A stretch of DNA of 64,000 bases from contig NZ_BROB01000003.1 of the NCBI RefSeq assembly GCF_024345185.1, forward strand, positions 1 through 64,000, written 5' to 3'. This document shows, piece by piece, positions 53,662 to 62,458 of this stretch; within the stretch, counting starts at the first letter, position 1; every line of letters begins with the position of its first letter. The DNA is from Levilactobacillus humaensis. Lineage in GTDB: Bacteria > Bacillota > Bacilli > Lactobacillales > Lactobacillaceae. The notes beneath the pieces are model-generated. The model was not told the DNA's origin, did no database searches, and worked only from the letters and a program-made list of their open reading frames with translations. Both the position numbers and the translations under genes were made by a program.

Positions 53662-54003
53662 ATGGAGATTGAAAAAAACTATCGTATTAATTCCTTATTT
53701 GCGTTCTACCAGCCGCTGTTGACGGTGAAGCAGAATAATTACATGCAACTCTACTACGGTGATGACTACTCTTTAGGAGAAATCGCCGAGGAGTTCAATG
53801 TGAGCCGGCAGGCGGTCTATGACAATTTAAGACGAACCGAAAAAATTCTGGAAGACTACGAGAGTAAGTTGCATCTCTACCAGGAATTTACCGCGCGCAA
53901 CCAGCAGGCCGATGAGATTCAGACCTATGTTGCGCAGAACTACCCGCAGGATGCCAAGTTAAATCGGCTAGTCGCGGGACTTGAAAATCTAGAAGAACAA
54001 TGA
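53662..54003 (+). CDS. ylxM: YlxM/p13-like DNA-binding protein
   Basis: A 113-residue UPF0122-family protein with a sigma-factor-4-like helix-turn-helix ([23 protein letters not shown]). It lies directly before ffh in Firmicutes and may modulate the signal recognition particle, as shown for the streptococcal homologue. ATG follows GGAGGA. It starts three bases beyond a plausible promoter region and is separated from ffh by about 19 bases. Confidence 0.93.
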   Translation: MEIEKNYRINSLFAFYQPLLTVKQNNYMQLYYGDDYSLGEIAEEFNVSRQAVYDNLRRTEKILEDYESKLHLYQEFTARNQQADEIQTYVAQNYPQDAKLNRLVAGLENLEEQ

Positions 54004-54022
54004 AAGTTAGGTGGCAAAACGA

Positions 54023-55471
54023 ATGGCGTTTGAAGGATTAACTGAACGACTGCAAAACGCAATGCGCAAGCTTCGGGGAAAAGGTAAGGTCTCCGAGAGT
54101 GATTTACGAGAAACGATGCGAGAGATTCGGCTCGCTTTACTGGAAGCCGACGTTAACTTTACGGTGGTTAAGGACTTCGTTAAACAGGTCCGCGACAGAG
54201 CCATGGGTGCTGACGTTCTCGAGGGGTTAAACCCCGCCCAACAAATCGTTAAGATTGTTGACGAAGAACTGACGAAAACGATGGGGGACGAAGCCGTTCC
54301 GCTGAACAAGTCCGAGAAGATTCCAACGATCATCATGATGGTTGGGCTTCAAGGGGCCGGGAAAACCACCACGGCCGGCAAGTTAGCCTTAAAACTCAAG
54401 AATGAAGAGAACGCCCGGCCATTAATGATTGCCGGAGACGTTTACCGGCCAGCCGCCATCGACCAATTGGTCCAGGTCGCTGCCGGCATTGACGTGCCTG
54501 TCTTTGAATTAGGCACAGACGTGAACCCCGTCGAGATTGTTCGACAAGGGTTGGCCAAGGCTCAGGAAGATCACAATGACTATGTGATCATCGATACCGC
54601 CGGTCGTTTACAGATCGACGAACAACTCATGAACGAGTTGGCTGAGATCAAGGATCTCGCTCATCCCGACGAAATCCTCCTGACCGTCGATGCCATGACG
54701 GGGCAAAATGCCGTGGCCACGGCCGAAGGTTTTAATGACAAGCTCGACGTTACTGGGGTTGTGCTCACCAAGTTAGATGGGGACACCCGTGGTGGGGCCG
54801 CACTCTCGATTCGGGCCGTGACTGGTAAGCCAATCAAGTTCGTTGGGCAAGGGGAAAAGATGACCGATCTGGACATCTTCCACCCAGACCGAATGGCTTC
54901 CCGTATCCTGGGGATGGGGGACATGCTGTCCCTGATCGAAAAGACCCAGAAGGAATACGACGCCAAGCAGGCCGAGGAGTTAACCACCAAGATTCAGGAA
55001 AACTCCTTTGACTTCAATGACTTCTTGGATCAGATCGAACAGATCCAAAAGATGGGACCCATGGAAGATCTGATGAAGATGATTCCTGGGATGGCGAACA
55101 ACCCAGCTATGAAGAACGTTCAGATGGATCCCAAGGATATGGCGCACTTGAAGGCCGTTGTCTACTCGATGACGCCGCAAGAGCGGACCAATCCCGAACT
55201 GCTGAACCCTTCCCGTCGCCGTCGGATTGCCGGTGGTGCTGGTCGGCCGATTCATGAAGTGAACCGGATGATTAAGCAGTTCAACCAAATGAAGAAAATG
55301 ATGAATCAAATGTCGAAGGGAAACATGTCCGGCATGGAACAACTCATGGGCAACTCTGGTATGGGTGGTGGCGCCGGTATGGGCCGCATGCAAAAGATGG
55401 CCATGAACCGGATGACCCGGCAAATGAAGAAAAATAAGAAGAAGCGACTGAAGCGTAAGAAGCGGAAGTAA
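54023..55471 (+). CDS. ffh: Signal recognition particle protein Ffh
   Basis: A 482-residue GTPase that binds signal sequences and 4.5S RNA. The N domain MAFEGLTERLQNAMRKL and G domain GLQGAGKTT (108-116) are followed by a methionine-rich M domain from about 320, ending in basic KKNKKKRLKRKKRK for RNA binding. I start it at ATG 54023 as in other Ffh proteins; a GTG four codons earlier is possible but lies on the AGGTGG ribosome-binding site. The SRP RNA gene is not in this window. Confidence 0.96.
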   Translation: MAFEGLTERLQNAMRKLRGKGKVSESDLRETMREIRLALLEADVNFTVVKDFVKQVRDRAMGADVLEGLNPAQQIVKIVDEELTKTMGDEAVPLNKSEKIPTIIMMVGLQGAGKTTTAGKLALKLKNEENARPLMIAGDVYRPAAIDQLVQVAAGIDVPVFELGTDVNPVEIVRQGLAKAQEDHNDYVIIDTAGRLQIDEQLMNELAEIKDLAHPDEILLTVDAMTGQNAVATAEGFNDKLDVTGVVLTKLDGDTRGGAALSIRAVTGKPIKFVGQGEKMTDLDIFHPDRMASRILGMGDMLSLIEKTQKEYDAKQAEELTTKIQENSFDFNDFLDQIEQIQKMGPMEDLMKMIPGMANNPAMKNVQMDPKDMAHLKAVVYSMTPQERTNPELLNPSRRRRIAGGAGRPIHEVNRMIKQFNQMKKMMNQMSKGNMSGMEQLMGNSGMGGGAGMGRMQKMAMNRMTRQMKKNKKKRLKRKKRK

Positions 55472-55530
55472 GCTTTGACTGTTCCTAAGGTCTAGAGGTG
55501 ACAAATTATTTGTTGGCTTTGGGCCTTTTT
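55472..55530 (+). terminator. Weak terminator-like hairpin after ffh
   Basis: AGGTC near 55488 can pair with GGCCT just before TTTTTT at 55528-55533. The stem is short, so this is a low-confidence call. Confidence 0.35.
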
Positions 55531-55588
55531 TCTAAATTTGGATGGTCACTTTTGGTTAATCCGAGATAGTAAGGAGAGCGTGAGGCAT

Positions 55589-55885
55589 ATGACACAGGTA
55601 AAAGTCATTAATCCAACGATAGCGGGTCGTTACCAATTCACAACGGCCACGGGGTCACAGTATGAGATTGTTCTCGATGGTGCCAACAAGACGTTGGTGC
55701 GTCGACCCAGAACGCCAGAGGGAAAATTGCGGCAAGACAACCAGCCGATCAAGATCCTCGACCTGGTGAATGTGCAGGTGGGTCAGAGTGCCCAGATCCT
55801 GTTAGAACCTCTGGGATCCGGTGACAATACCATGCGAATCACGAGTCCCGTGGTGGCAATTGATTATCGGCCACTGTCTGAATAA
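55589..55885 (+). CDS. Conserved small protein of unknown function
   Basis: A 98-residue soluble protein beginning MTQVKVINPTIAGRYQFTTATG, rich in beta-forming residues, with YEIVLDGANKTLVRRPRTPEG and a closing MRITSPVVAIDYRPL. It has no membrane segment and no catalytic motif I recognise. I chose ATG 55589, 12 bases after AAGGAGAG; a GTG at 55580 is too close to the site. It lies alone between ffh and the riboswitch, so its function cannot be guessed from context. Confidence 0.65.
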   Translation: MTQVKVINPTIAGRYQFTTATGSQYEIVLDGANKTLVRRPRTPEGKLRQDNQPIKILDLVNVQVGQSAQILLEPLGSGDNTMRITSPVVAIDYRPLSE

Positions 55886-56010
55886 CCAGATAGTTTAAGT
55901 GGATCACCACCGTAATAATGATTGGACTCAGCTTACCGATACCATTAATATTTTAAGTGCTTTTAGGTAGACGCGGCGAAATCATTCCGGTATACTGTTC
56001 CTAAAGCAAC

Positions 56011-56129
56011 CATAAGGGAGTAACTAGCAGCGCAACTCTGCGGCAATACCCGTCAGCAAGATTTCTTTGGAATTGACTGTTCGTCAGTCAGTTGCCAATC
56101 CGGGATTGCCTTAAATAGTGAGACTTATG
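56011..56129 (+). ncRNA. yybP-ykoY manganese riboswitch aptamer
   Basis: A roughly 120-base element closing with P1 CATAAG (56011-56016) against CTTATG (56124-56129). Inside are the hallmarks of this class: GGGAGTA after the P1 5' strand, and AGTGAGAC before the P1 3' strand (consensus AGCGAGAC), with GC-rich helices between. It stands before a P-type ATPase gene, matching Mn-sensing members of Lactococcus and Streptococcus. Assigned by motif and position, without a covariance model. Confidence 0.88.
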
Positions 56130-56174
56130 TGTGTTCACAAATTTATTTGTGTGCACGCGTGAGCCTCTTTTTTT
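56120..56174 (+). terminator. Riboswitch expression-platform terminator
   Basis: Arms 56120-56142 and 56145-56167 pair over 23 positions with two mismatches and five G-U pairs, then seven T at 56168-56174. The 5' arm contains the P1 3' strand of the aptamer, so terminator and aptamer cannot both form: Mn-bound aptamer should release the ATPase gene for transcription. Confidence 0.88.
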
Positions 56175-56228
56175 ACCCCCAAACGGGATAAAGATGGGCT
56201 GACGAGCACACCTCAGGAGGAATTGGCA

Positions 56229-58877
56229 ATGGCCAAAATACCGTTATATCAAGAATCAAAAGATGCTCTGTACCAGCGACTGCAGACGAGTGATCAGGGG
56301 CTGAGTGGCACAACCGCTAGTGAACGACTCGCAGCCAATGGGCACAATGCCCTGAACCAGCAGAAGACATCGTCACTGTTGCAGAAGTTTATCGCCCAGT
56401 TCAAGGATTTCATGATTATCGTCCTCATGGTGGCGGCCCTGATTGCTGGGTTGACCGGAGAAGTCGTGGATGCCGTGATTATCCTGATCGTGGTGGTGTT
56501 AAACGCCATCTTCGGGGTCTTCCAGGAGGCGAAAGCCGAGGAAGCCATTAATGCCTTAAAAGAGATGTCGGCGCCCAATGCCACGATTCGCCGCGACGGT
56601 CAGGTCATGACCGTTAAGAGTGACGAGCTGGTGGTTGGAGATATCGTGTTGCTGGAAGCTGGGGACATTATTCCCGCCGACCTGCGATTGCTCGATGTGG
56701 CTTCGCTCAAGGTGGAGGAATCCGCGCTGACCGGGGAGTCCGTTCCCGTCGAAAAGGCCGCGGCCGTGTTGACCGGGGAAGACCTGCCGATTGGTGATCG
56801 CCACAACATGGCGTTTATGAATTCCAATGTGACCTATGGCCGGGCAACCGGGGTGGTTGTGGCCACGGGGATGCAGACGGAAGTGGGTCGTATCGCTGGC
56901 ATGATTGAAGCCGCGGATGAGACCACGACGCCACTTCAGGCTAATTTGACCCAGTTGGGTAAGTCCTTAACCATTTTAATTCTGGTAATTGCCGCCATTG
57001 TCTTTGGGATGGGCATGTGGCGTCAGGCGGAGAGTCTGATTGACATGCTGTTGACGGCAATTTCCTTAGCCGTCGCTGCGATTCCGGAAGGGTTACCGGC
57101 CATCGTGACGATCACCTTGGCCTTAGGGACCCAGCGGATGGCTAAGCGTCATGCGATTGTCCGGAAGTTACCGGCTGTCGAAACGCTGGGTAGTACCGAT
57201 ATCATTGCTTCGGATAAGACCGGAACGCTGACGCAAAATAAGATGACGGTCGAAAAGGTTTACGAAGACTTACACCTCGTCGATGCTCACACGGTTGACT
57301 TTGACCGTGAGGATCGCTTGGCACAGGTCATGATTCTCAGCAACGATACCAAGGTTACGGCCGATGGCTTGGCCGGTGACCCGACAGAAACGGCGTTAGT
57401 CCAGTATCAAATGGACCGAAATTACCCGGTTAGCCAGGTGTTAGCCGCCATGCCGCGAGTGGCCGAAATTCCCTTCGATTCCGAACGTAAATTGATGTCG
57501 ACGGTGCATCCCTTGGCGGATGGTCGGTTCCTGATCGCCGTGAAGGGCGCGCCGGATGAATTACTGAAACGGGTGACCCGTTTGGCCCAAAATGGGGACG
57601 TGTCGGCCCTGACCGACGCCAACCGACAACAAATCTTAGAGACCAACCACGACATGGCCACGCAGGCCCTGCGCGTGCTGGCCTTTGCCTACCGGATCAC
57701 TGATCAGGTGCCAATGGATATGACCAGTGACACTGTTGAAAATGACTTAATCCTTGCCGGCATGGTGGGGATGATTGACCCCGAACGGCCAGAGGTGGCC
57801 CAAGCCGTGGCAGATGCCAAGGCCGCGGGAATTCGCCCGATGATGATCACCGGGGACCACCGCGACACGGCGGCGGCCATTGCCGTTCGACTGGGGATCA
57901 TTGACGCCGGTGAGACCGATGCCGTGATTACCGGGGCCGAACTCGACGCAATGGACGATGCCACCTTTGCCAAGAAGGTCAGTGACTACGCGGTCTACGC
58001 TCGAGTCGCCCCCGAGCACAAGGTTCGGATCGTGAAGGCTTGGCAGAAACGCGGTAAGGTCGTGGCCATGACCGGTGACGGGGTCAACGATGCGCCAGCG
58101 TTGAAGGCCGCTGATATCGGGATCGGTATGGGGATCACCGGGACCGAGGTTTCCAAGGGGGCCAGTGACATGGTCCTCGCCGACGATAATTTCTCCACCA
58201 TCGTGGTGGCGGTCGAAGAGGGACGGAAGGTCTTCGCTAACATTCAGAAGGCCATTCAGTACCTGTTGTCGGCCAACCTTGGGGAAGTCTTGACGCTCTT
58301 CATGATGACCATGTTGGGCTGGCAAATTCTGGCGCCGGTCCACATTCTCTGGATTAACCTGGTGACCGATACGTTGCCGGCAATTGCCTTGGGAATTGAA
58401 CCGATGGAAAAGAACATCATGAAGCAGAAACCACGAGGCCGGAAGTCGAACTTCTTCTCCGGCGGGGTGTTGGGTGGGATTCTCTACCAGGGACTACTTG
58501 AAGGTGGAATTACCCTGTTCGTTTACTGGTTGGCGATTACCTACCCGGTTCACCAAGCCACCCAGATGGCCCACGCCGATGCCTTAACCATGGCATTTGC
58601 GACACTCGGGCTGATTCAACTGTTCCATGCCTTTAACTCCAAGTCGATTCATGGGTCTATCTTCTCGGTTGGTTTGTTTAAGAACAAATTCTTCAACTGG
58701 GCGATCGTGATTGCCTTCGCGTTACTGGCCATGACTATCCTGGTTCCGGGACTTAACGGCATGTTCCACGTGGCTCACCTGGATCTCTTCCAGTGGGCAA
58801 TCGTGTTGGCCGCATCGTTCATGATGGTCGTGATTGTGGAAATTGTTAAATTCTTCCAGCGCCGCGTGGTAAAATAA
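56229..58877 (+). CDS. P-type cation ATPase, probable Mn2+ exporter
   Basis: An 882-residue membrane pump of the PMR1/SERCA-like P-type family. Residues 62-95 and 250-296 give the first membrane helices, TGES is at 168-171, PEGLP at 286-290, the phosphorylated aspartate is D329 in SDKTGT, and TGDGVND and the later helices with NLVTDTLPAIALG follow. The Mn riboswitch upstream and known riboswitch-controlled homologues (L. lactis YoaB, S. pneumoniae MgtA) indicate Mn2+ export; Ca2+ is an alternative. ATG 56229 is eight bases past AGGAGG. A branched terminator follows. Confidence 0.9.
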   Translation: MAKIPLYQESKDALYQRLQTSDQGLSGTTASERLAANGHNALNQQKTSSLLQKFIAQFKDFMIIVLMVAALIAGLTGEVVDAVIILIVVVLNAIFGVFQEAKAEEAINALKEMSAPNATIRRDGQVMTVKSDELVVGDIVLLEAGDIIPADLRLLDVASLKVEESALTGESVPVEKAAAVLTGEDLPIGDRHNMAFMNSNVTYGRATGVVVATGMQTEVGRIAGMIEAADETTTPLQANLTQLGKSLTILILVIAAIVFGMGMWRQAESLIDMLLTAISLAVAAIPEGLPAIVTITLALGTQRMAKRHAIVRKLPAVETLGSTDIIASDKTGTLTQNKMTVEKVYEDLHLVDAHTVDFDREDRLAQVMILSNDTKVTADGLAGDPTETALVQYQMDRNYPVSQVLAAMPRVAEIPFDSERKLMSTVHPLADGRFLIAVKGAPDELLKRVTRLAQNGDVSALTDANRQQILETNHDMATQALRVLAFAYRITDQVPMDMTSDTVENDLILAGMVGMIDPERPEVAQAVADAKAAGIRPMMITGDHRDTAAAIAVRLGIIDAGETDAVITGAELDAMDDATFAKKVSDYAVYARVAPEHKVRIVKAWQKRGKVVAMTGDGVNDAPALKAADIGIGMGITGTEVSKGASDMVLADDNFSTIVVAVEEGRKVFANIQKAIQYLLSANLGEVLTLFMMTMLGWQILAPVHILWINLVTDTLPAIALGIEPMEKNIMKQKPRGRKSNFFSGGVLGGILYQGLLEGGITLFVYWLAITYPVHQATQMAHADALTMAFATLGLIQLFHAFNSKSIHGSIFSVGLFKNKFFNWAIVIAFALLAMTILVPGLNGMFHVAHLDLFQWAIVLAASFMMVVIVEIVKFFQRRVVK

Positions 58878-58906
58878 GACGACGCGTGACAACTAATCAC
58901 AACTTA

Positions 58907-58973
58907 AAAAGAGGTTGCGCGTGGCCGGCCGTTCCGAATTTGGAATGGTAGAGCTTCGGTGCAACCTCTTTTA
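58907..58973 (+). terminator. Branched terminator after the ATPase
   Basis: AAAAGAGGTTGC pairs with GCAACCTCTTTT over 12 bases. Inside, CCGTTCC and GGAATGG form a nested hairpin at 58929-58948. The outer stem ends in T residues. It separates the ATPase from the MoxR module. Confidence 0.88.
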
Positions 58974-58994
58974 CATAGAAATGGAGTGAGTCGC

Positions 58995-60176
58995 TTGGCC
59001 TTAACTTATGAAGCCTGTTTACAAGCCGTCAACGTGGTCATTGCCAGTGGCAGTGTGCCGACGATTGTGGGGGAGGCCGGTATCGGGAAATCCGCTCTGG
59101 TCGCCGACTTGGCCCGGCAACGTGATGCCAAGCTCTTCACCACCGTGGTCAGCCTGGTGGAAAAAGGGGATCTGGTGATTCCCGTGCCACCACTGACTAG
59201 CGATTCCTTCGTTCAGACGGCGGATTATGGGTCCCTGGCGGACGTTCAATTTGGCTACTCGCATACGCTAGTGGCGATGATTCGTTATGCCCAAGAACAT
59301 CCCCAACAGGAGATTATTTGGTTCCTCGACGAGTTCAACCGCGGGACGCAAGCGGTTCAGAGTGAACTCATGAACTTGGTCTTACAGCGGCAAATTAACA
59401 CGCTGAAGTTACCACAACAGGTTCACCTGGTCCTGGCCGAAAATCCGGATGCCACCATGGCGGGATTCGAACAGAGTCACTACGGTGTGACACCCGGGGA
59501 TGCGGCGATTGCTGACCGGACGACGCGACTGATTTTAACGGCCGATAGTGATAGCTGGCTAGAGTGGGCGACAACTGAAACTGCAGGTAGTCCGCGGCTC
59601 ACGCCACTGGTCACGGACTACGTGGCCGAGAATCCCGCTGACTTGCACCTGGTGGCGAGTGGCACGGCGATGGCCGATGATGACTTGCAACCGACGCCCC
59701 GGGCCTGGGAACGGGTCTCAGACGCCTTGCGTGAGCTAGACCGTCAGCGCTTGATGGGCCAAACGGCCATTCTGACCGCCATTTTACAAGGAAATCTGGG
59801 AACGACGGTTGGGACCACCTTTGCCAGTTACGTGCAAAAGCGCCGACCAGGTTTAACGGTAGAAGCAGCCTATACGGCAGCTGATGCGACGGCGGTCTTT
59901 GCCAAACTGACGCCGGCCCAGCAGCAACAGATTTTACGTCAGTGTCTAGATGACCTGGCGGCTTGGCCATTGACGCAAGATGCCAATGCTCAGCGATTCG
60001 CGGCATTGCTCGCTCTCTGTCCAGCCGATGCCCAGTACGCGGTGGCTCGGGATATGGCGACTATCGACGACCTCTTTGAGAGACTGGCCGATCAGACGGC
60101 AGCTGAACCTGGCGTGGCTGAACTCTACCAGACGTTGACGACGATTGGCCAACGCGGGAGTCAGATTGAGGTGTAG
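58995..60176 (+). CDS. MoxR-type AAA+ ATPase
   Basis: A 393-residue AAA+ ATPase starting at TTG 58995 (eight bases after GGAG; an earlier GTG lies within that site). Walker A GEAGIGKS is at residues 27-34, Walker B IIWFLDEFNR at 107-116 with D112-E113, sensor N in VLAENP (148-151), and an arginine finger in ADRTTR (173-178). MoxR ATPases pair with VWA proteins to remodel or load metal cofactors on targets. It forms an operon with the VWA gene three bases later. Its own target is unknown. Confidence 0.88.
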   Translation: MALTYEACLQAVNVVIASGSVPTIVGEAGIGKSALVADLARQRDAKLFTTVVSLVEKGDLVIPVPPLTSDSFVQTADYGSLADVQFGYSHTLVAMIRYAQEHPQQEIIWFLDEFNRGTQAVQSELMNLVLQRQINTLKLPQQVHLVLAENPDATMAGFEQSHYGVTPGDAAIADRTTRLILTADSDSWLEWATTETAGSPRLTPLVTDYVAENPADLHLVASGTAMADDDLQPTPRAWERVSDALRELDRQRLMGQTAILTAILQGNLGTTVGTTFASYVQKRRPGLTVEAAYTAADATAVFAKLTPAQQQQILRQCLDDLAAWPLTQDANAQRFAALLALCPADAQYAVARDMATIDDLFERLADQTAAEPGVAELYQTLTTIGQRGSQIEV

Positions 60177-60179
60177 CGT

Positions 60180-61532
60180 ATGACGAGTCTAACGCATGAT
60201 TTAAAACAGTTAGCAACAGTGGCCGCGAGTGATCAAGATCAGGCAACCAAACGGCTCTACCGGGAGGCTGTGATGGTGCTATTACGCGATGATCCCTTCT
60301 ATGGCCGGGTGTTAAGTCAGCTCACGGTACAAGTGGGGACTGCGCGCACCCCACTGGCCTTGTTGCCCACGGATCGTGAGTGGCAACTTCAAGTTAATCC
60401 AGCCGCGCTCGTTAAACGTGATTGGACCGGCGCTGAGTGGTTGGCGATGTTGCGGCATACGGTATTGCACCTGTTGTGGCAACATCCCGATCGTTATGCC
60501 ACGGCACTCAAAACCTCAGCTCAAGCTGGGCTAGCACGGTGGGCGACCGATGCCGCCGTTAACGATTATTTAACGGATTTACCCAGTGGGGCGATCACCA
60601 GCCGCGACTTGGAGCGTTTGTTAGGGCAACCCGTCGCGTCTCGGCAGGATTCAGCGATCTATTTTCAACAACTCAGAGAGTGGCAGGCCCAACAGAACTC
60701 GGTGGATCATACCCACGGAACCGGTGGTCCGCAACAGACTGGCGACCGGGTGACCCGGGATGCGACGGCTGATCCGACAACGGCCACAGTCTTGGATGGT
60801 CATGACGCCTGGCGGTCAGGATCGGTGACGACCCAGGCCGTCAGGGAACAGTGGCGCCAACAAGTGCTGACCCAAACGGCCGAGAGTCTGACCGCGAAGC
60901 AACGTGGGACGCTTCCTGGAGCCATTCAGGCGGCATTGACACCGATCGCAGTAGTTCACCCATTAGATTGGCGGACCCTGCTTAAACGGGGTCTAGGACA
61001 GGTTCCTGCGGGTCGCCAGGCAGCTTATGGCCGGTTCAATCGCCGCCAGCCGGCTCGCATGGAATTACCGGGTCAAATTGTGGCGACCTGGCAACGGTTG
61101 TCAGTCTTTGTCGATGAGTCGGGCTCAATGGGTGATCAGGAGGTTGCGTACCTCCTAGGCCAATTGGCGGCGTTATTGGCCGTTTATCCGGCTCAGGTGA
61201 CCGTTTATCCCTTTGATGCTATCGTTCATCTCGATCAACGTTTCACGCTTGAGAGACGTTCGCAGCGCCTCGTACGAACGGGTGGCGGGGGAACGGCCTT
61301 TCAAGCCGTGCTGGATTGCTTGCCACGCCTACTGACAACAACCAGTGGCCAGCTAGTTCTGATTCTCACGGATGGCTATGGCGAGCAACATTTACGGCCG
61401 ACGTTGCCGGTTCCTATCATTTGGCTACTCACGAGTCCCACGGACCAGTTTTCCGTTAAAAATCCACCGGGAACGGTGATTAGCTTGAGTACCGATCCAC
61501 AGTGGCAAGCCTTAAGGAGGTCCCAGTCATGA
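60180..61532 (+). CDS. VWA-domain protein with degenerate metallopeptidase domain
   Basis: A 450-residue protein. Residues about 25-180 match the DUF2201/VWA-like family N-terminal domain, with HTVLHLLWQHPDR at 93-105: the histidines H93, H97 and H102 are kept, but the position usually glutamate in HExxH is T94. A hydrophilic linker follows and a VWA domain (about 300-450) has the MIDAS residues D312-x-S314-x-S316, T372 and D398. It is probably the substrate adaptor of the MoxR ATPase next to it. It overlaps the following gene by four bases. Confidence 0.85.
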   Translation: MTSLTHDLKQLATVAASDQDQATKRLYREAVMVLLRDDPFYGRVLSQLTVQVGTARTPLALLPTDREWQLQVNPAALVKRDWTGAEWLAMLRHTVLHLLWQHPDRYATALKTSAQAGLARWATDAAVNDYLTDLPSGAITSRDLERLLGQPVASRQDSAIYFQQLREWQAQQNSVDHTHGTGGPQQTGDRVTRDATADPTTATVLDGHDAWRSGSVTTQAVREQWRQQVLTQTAESLTAKQRGTLPGAIQAALTPIAVVHPLDWRTLLKRGLGQVPAGRQAAYGRFNRRQPARMELPGQIVATWQRLSVFVDESGSMGDQEVAYLLGQLAALLAVYPAQVTVYPFDAIVHLDQRFTLERRSQRLVRTGGGGTAFQAVLDCLPRLLTTTSGQLVLILTDGYGEQHLRPTLPVPIIWLLTSPTDQFSVKNPPGTVISLSTDPQWQALRRSQS

Positions 61533-61825
61533 CAACCCAATTATCGGGTAAGGAATTACGTGCCTTAATTAACCAAACGGCCTGGTTTAAGAATGCCCAA
61601 GCGATCCTCGCCGATGAGTGGGGCGCCCGGGCACCGGAGAATCCGCTCTTTCAGGCACCGGTTACGGTAGCTGACTTACAATTTGCCCGTGACCTGAGTC
61701 AGGCCGGGCTCTTCAAGAGTCGACTGGACTTTAGCGACTATGGTGCCGTGCAGCGCTGGATCGCCGCTAATCGGTCCTATTTAACGCCGGATGATCGGGC
61801 CTGGTTACAACGCCCATTTGAATAA
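61529..61825 (+). CDS. Small protein of the MoxR/VWA operon, unknown function
   Basis: A 98-residue soluble protein beginning MTTQLSGKELRALINQTAWFKN, helical in appearance, with WGARAPENPLFQAPVTVADLQFA and YGAVQRWIAAN. I do not recognise the family. AAGGAGG at 61513-61519 sets ATG 61529, overlapping the VWA stop by four bases (ATGA), so it is translated with that gene. As the last gene before the rpsP promoter, its function is presumably tied to the MoxR/VWA pair. Confidence 0.75.
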   Translation: MTTQLSGKELRALINQTAWFKNAQAILADEWGARAPENPLFQAPVTVADLQFARDLSQAGLFKSRLDFSDYGAVQRWIAANRSYLTPDDRAWLQRPFE

Positions 61826-61833
61826 ATTGCAGG

Positions 61834-61878
61834 TGTAAAGAAAAAACCCTTTACATCACATTGAGAAACTGGTATATT
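61834..61878 (+). promoter_or_regulatory. rpsP promoter with overlapping inverted repeat
   Basis: TTTACA at 61850-61855 and TATATT at 61873-61878, spaced by 17 bases with TGG before the -10. The -35 is part of an inverted repeat TGTAAAG (61834-61840) and CTTTACA (61849-61855), which could be an operator or a weak hairpin. Confidence 0.85.
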
Positions 61879-61912
61879 ATTACACGTTGAAAGAAATACA
61901 GGAGGTGTCTAC

Positions 61913-62188
61913 ATGTCAGTAAAGATTCGTTTAAAGCGGATGGGTTCAAAGAAGCGCCCATTCTACCGAATTGTGGTTGCCGATTCACGGAGCCCTCGTG
62001 ATGGTCGTTTCATCGAACAAGTTGGTACTTACAATCCAGTTACCCAACCTGCCCAAATCACGTTAGAAGAAGAATCTATCATGAACTGGTTGAACAATGG
62101 TGCTCAACCTTCAGATACGGTTAAGAACTTGCTTTCTAACGCCGGGATCATGAAACAATACCACGAAGCTAAATACACTAAAAAGTAG
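61913..62188 (+). CDS. rpsP: 30S ribosomal protein S16
   Basis: A 91-residue 16S rRNA-binding protein beginning [38 protein letters not shown], the S16 signature, with PAQITLEEE and [16 protein letters not shown] following. ATG is preceded by CAGGAGG. It opens the conserved rpsP-khpA-rimM-trmD-rplS locus and has its own promoter. Confidence 0.98.
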   Translation: MSVKIRLKRMGSKKRPFYRIVVADSRSPRDGRFIEQVGTYNPVTQPAQITLEEESIMNWLNNGAQPSDTVKNLLSNAGIMKQYHEAKYTKK

Positions 62189-62197
62189 TGATTAGCC

Positions 62198-62458
62198 ATG
62201 ACCGATTTTAAGGCATTAATTCTAGCAATTGTTAGCCCACTCGTGGAACATCCCGAAGCTTTGGTGGTGACACCTCAGGAGACGGACCGTTTCTACGAAT
62301 ATCGGTTAACCGTGCATCAGGACGATATCGGCCGGGTGATCGGTAAACAAGGCCGCGTGGCGCAGGCGATTCGTACGATCGTCTATAGCGTTCGCGTTCA
62401 AGGCAATAAACGGGTTCGACTCATCATTGATGACCGCCCGACAAAGACTCTCGAGTGA
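62198..62458 (+). CDS. khpA: RNA-binding KH-domain protein KhpA
   Basis: An 86-residue KH-domain protein (formerly YlqC). The RNA-binding GxxG loop is in GRVIGKQGRVAQAIRTIV. It works with KhpB in cell-division and mRNA control in streptococci and others; the partner is not in this window. ATG follows AGTGATTAGCC with a weak ribosome-binding site, nine bases after rpsP, so it is probably translated by coupling. Confidence 0.95.
   Translation: MTDFKALILAIVSPLVEHPEALVVTPQETDRFYEYRLTVHQDDIGRVIGKQGRVAQAIRTIVYSVRVQGNKRVRLIIDDRPTKTLE

Noticed and set aside
57747-58343. 198-codon open frame on the minus strand inside the P-type ATPase gene
   Set aside because: It lies wholly inside a strongly conserved coding region and its translation has no recognisable domain; a shadow frame in GC-balanced DNA.
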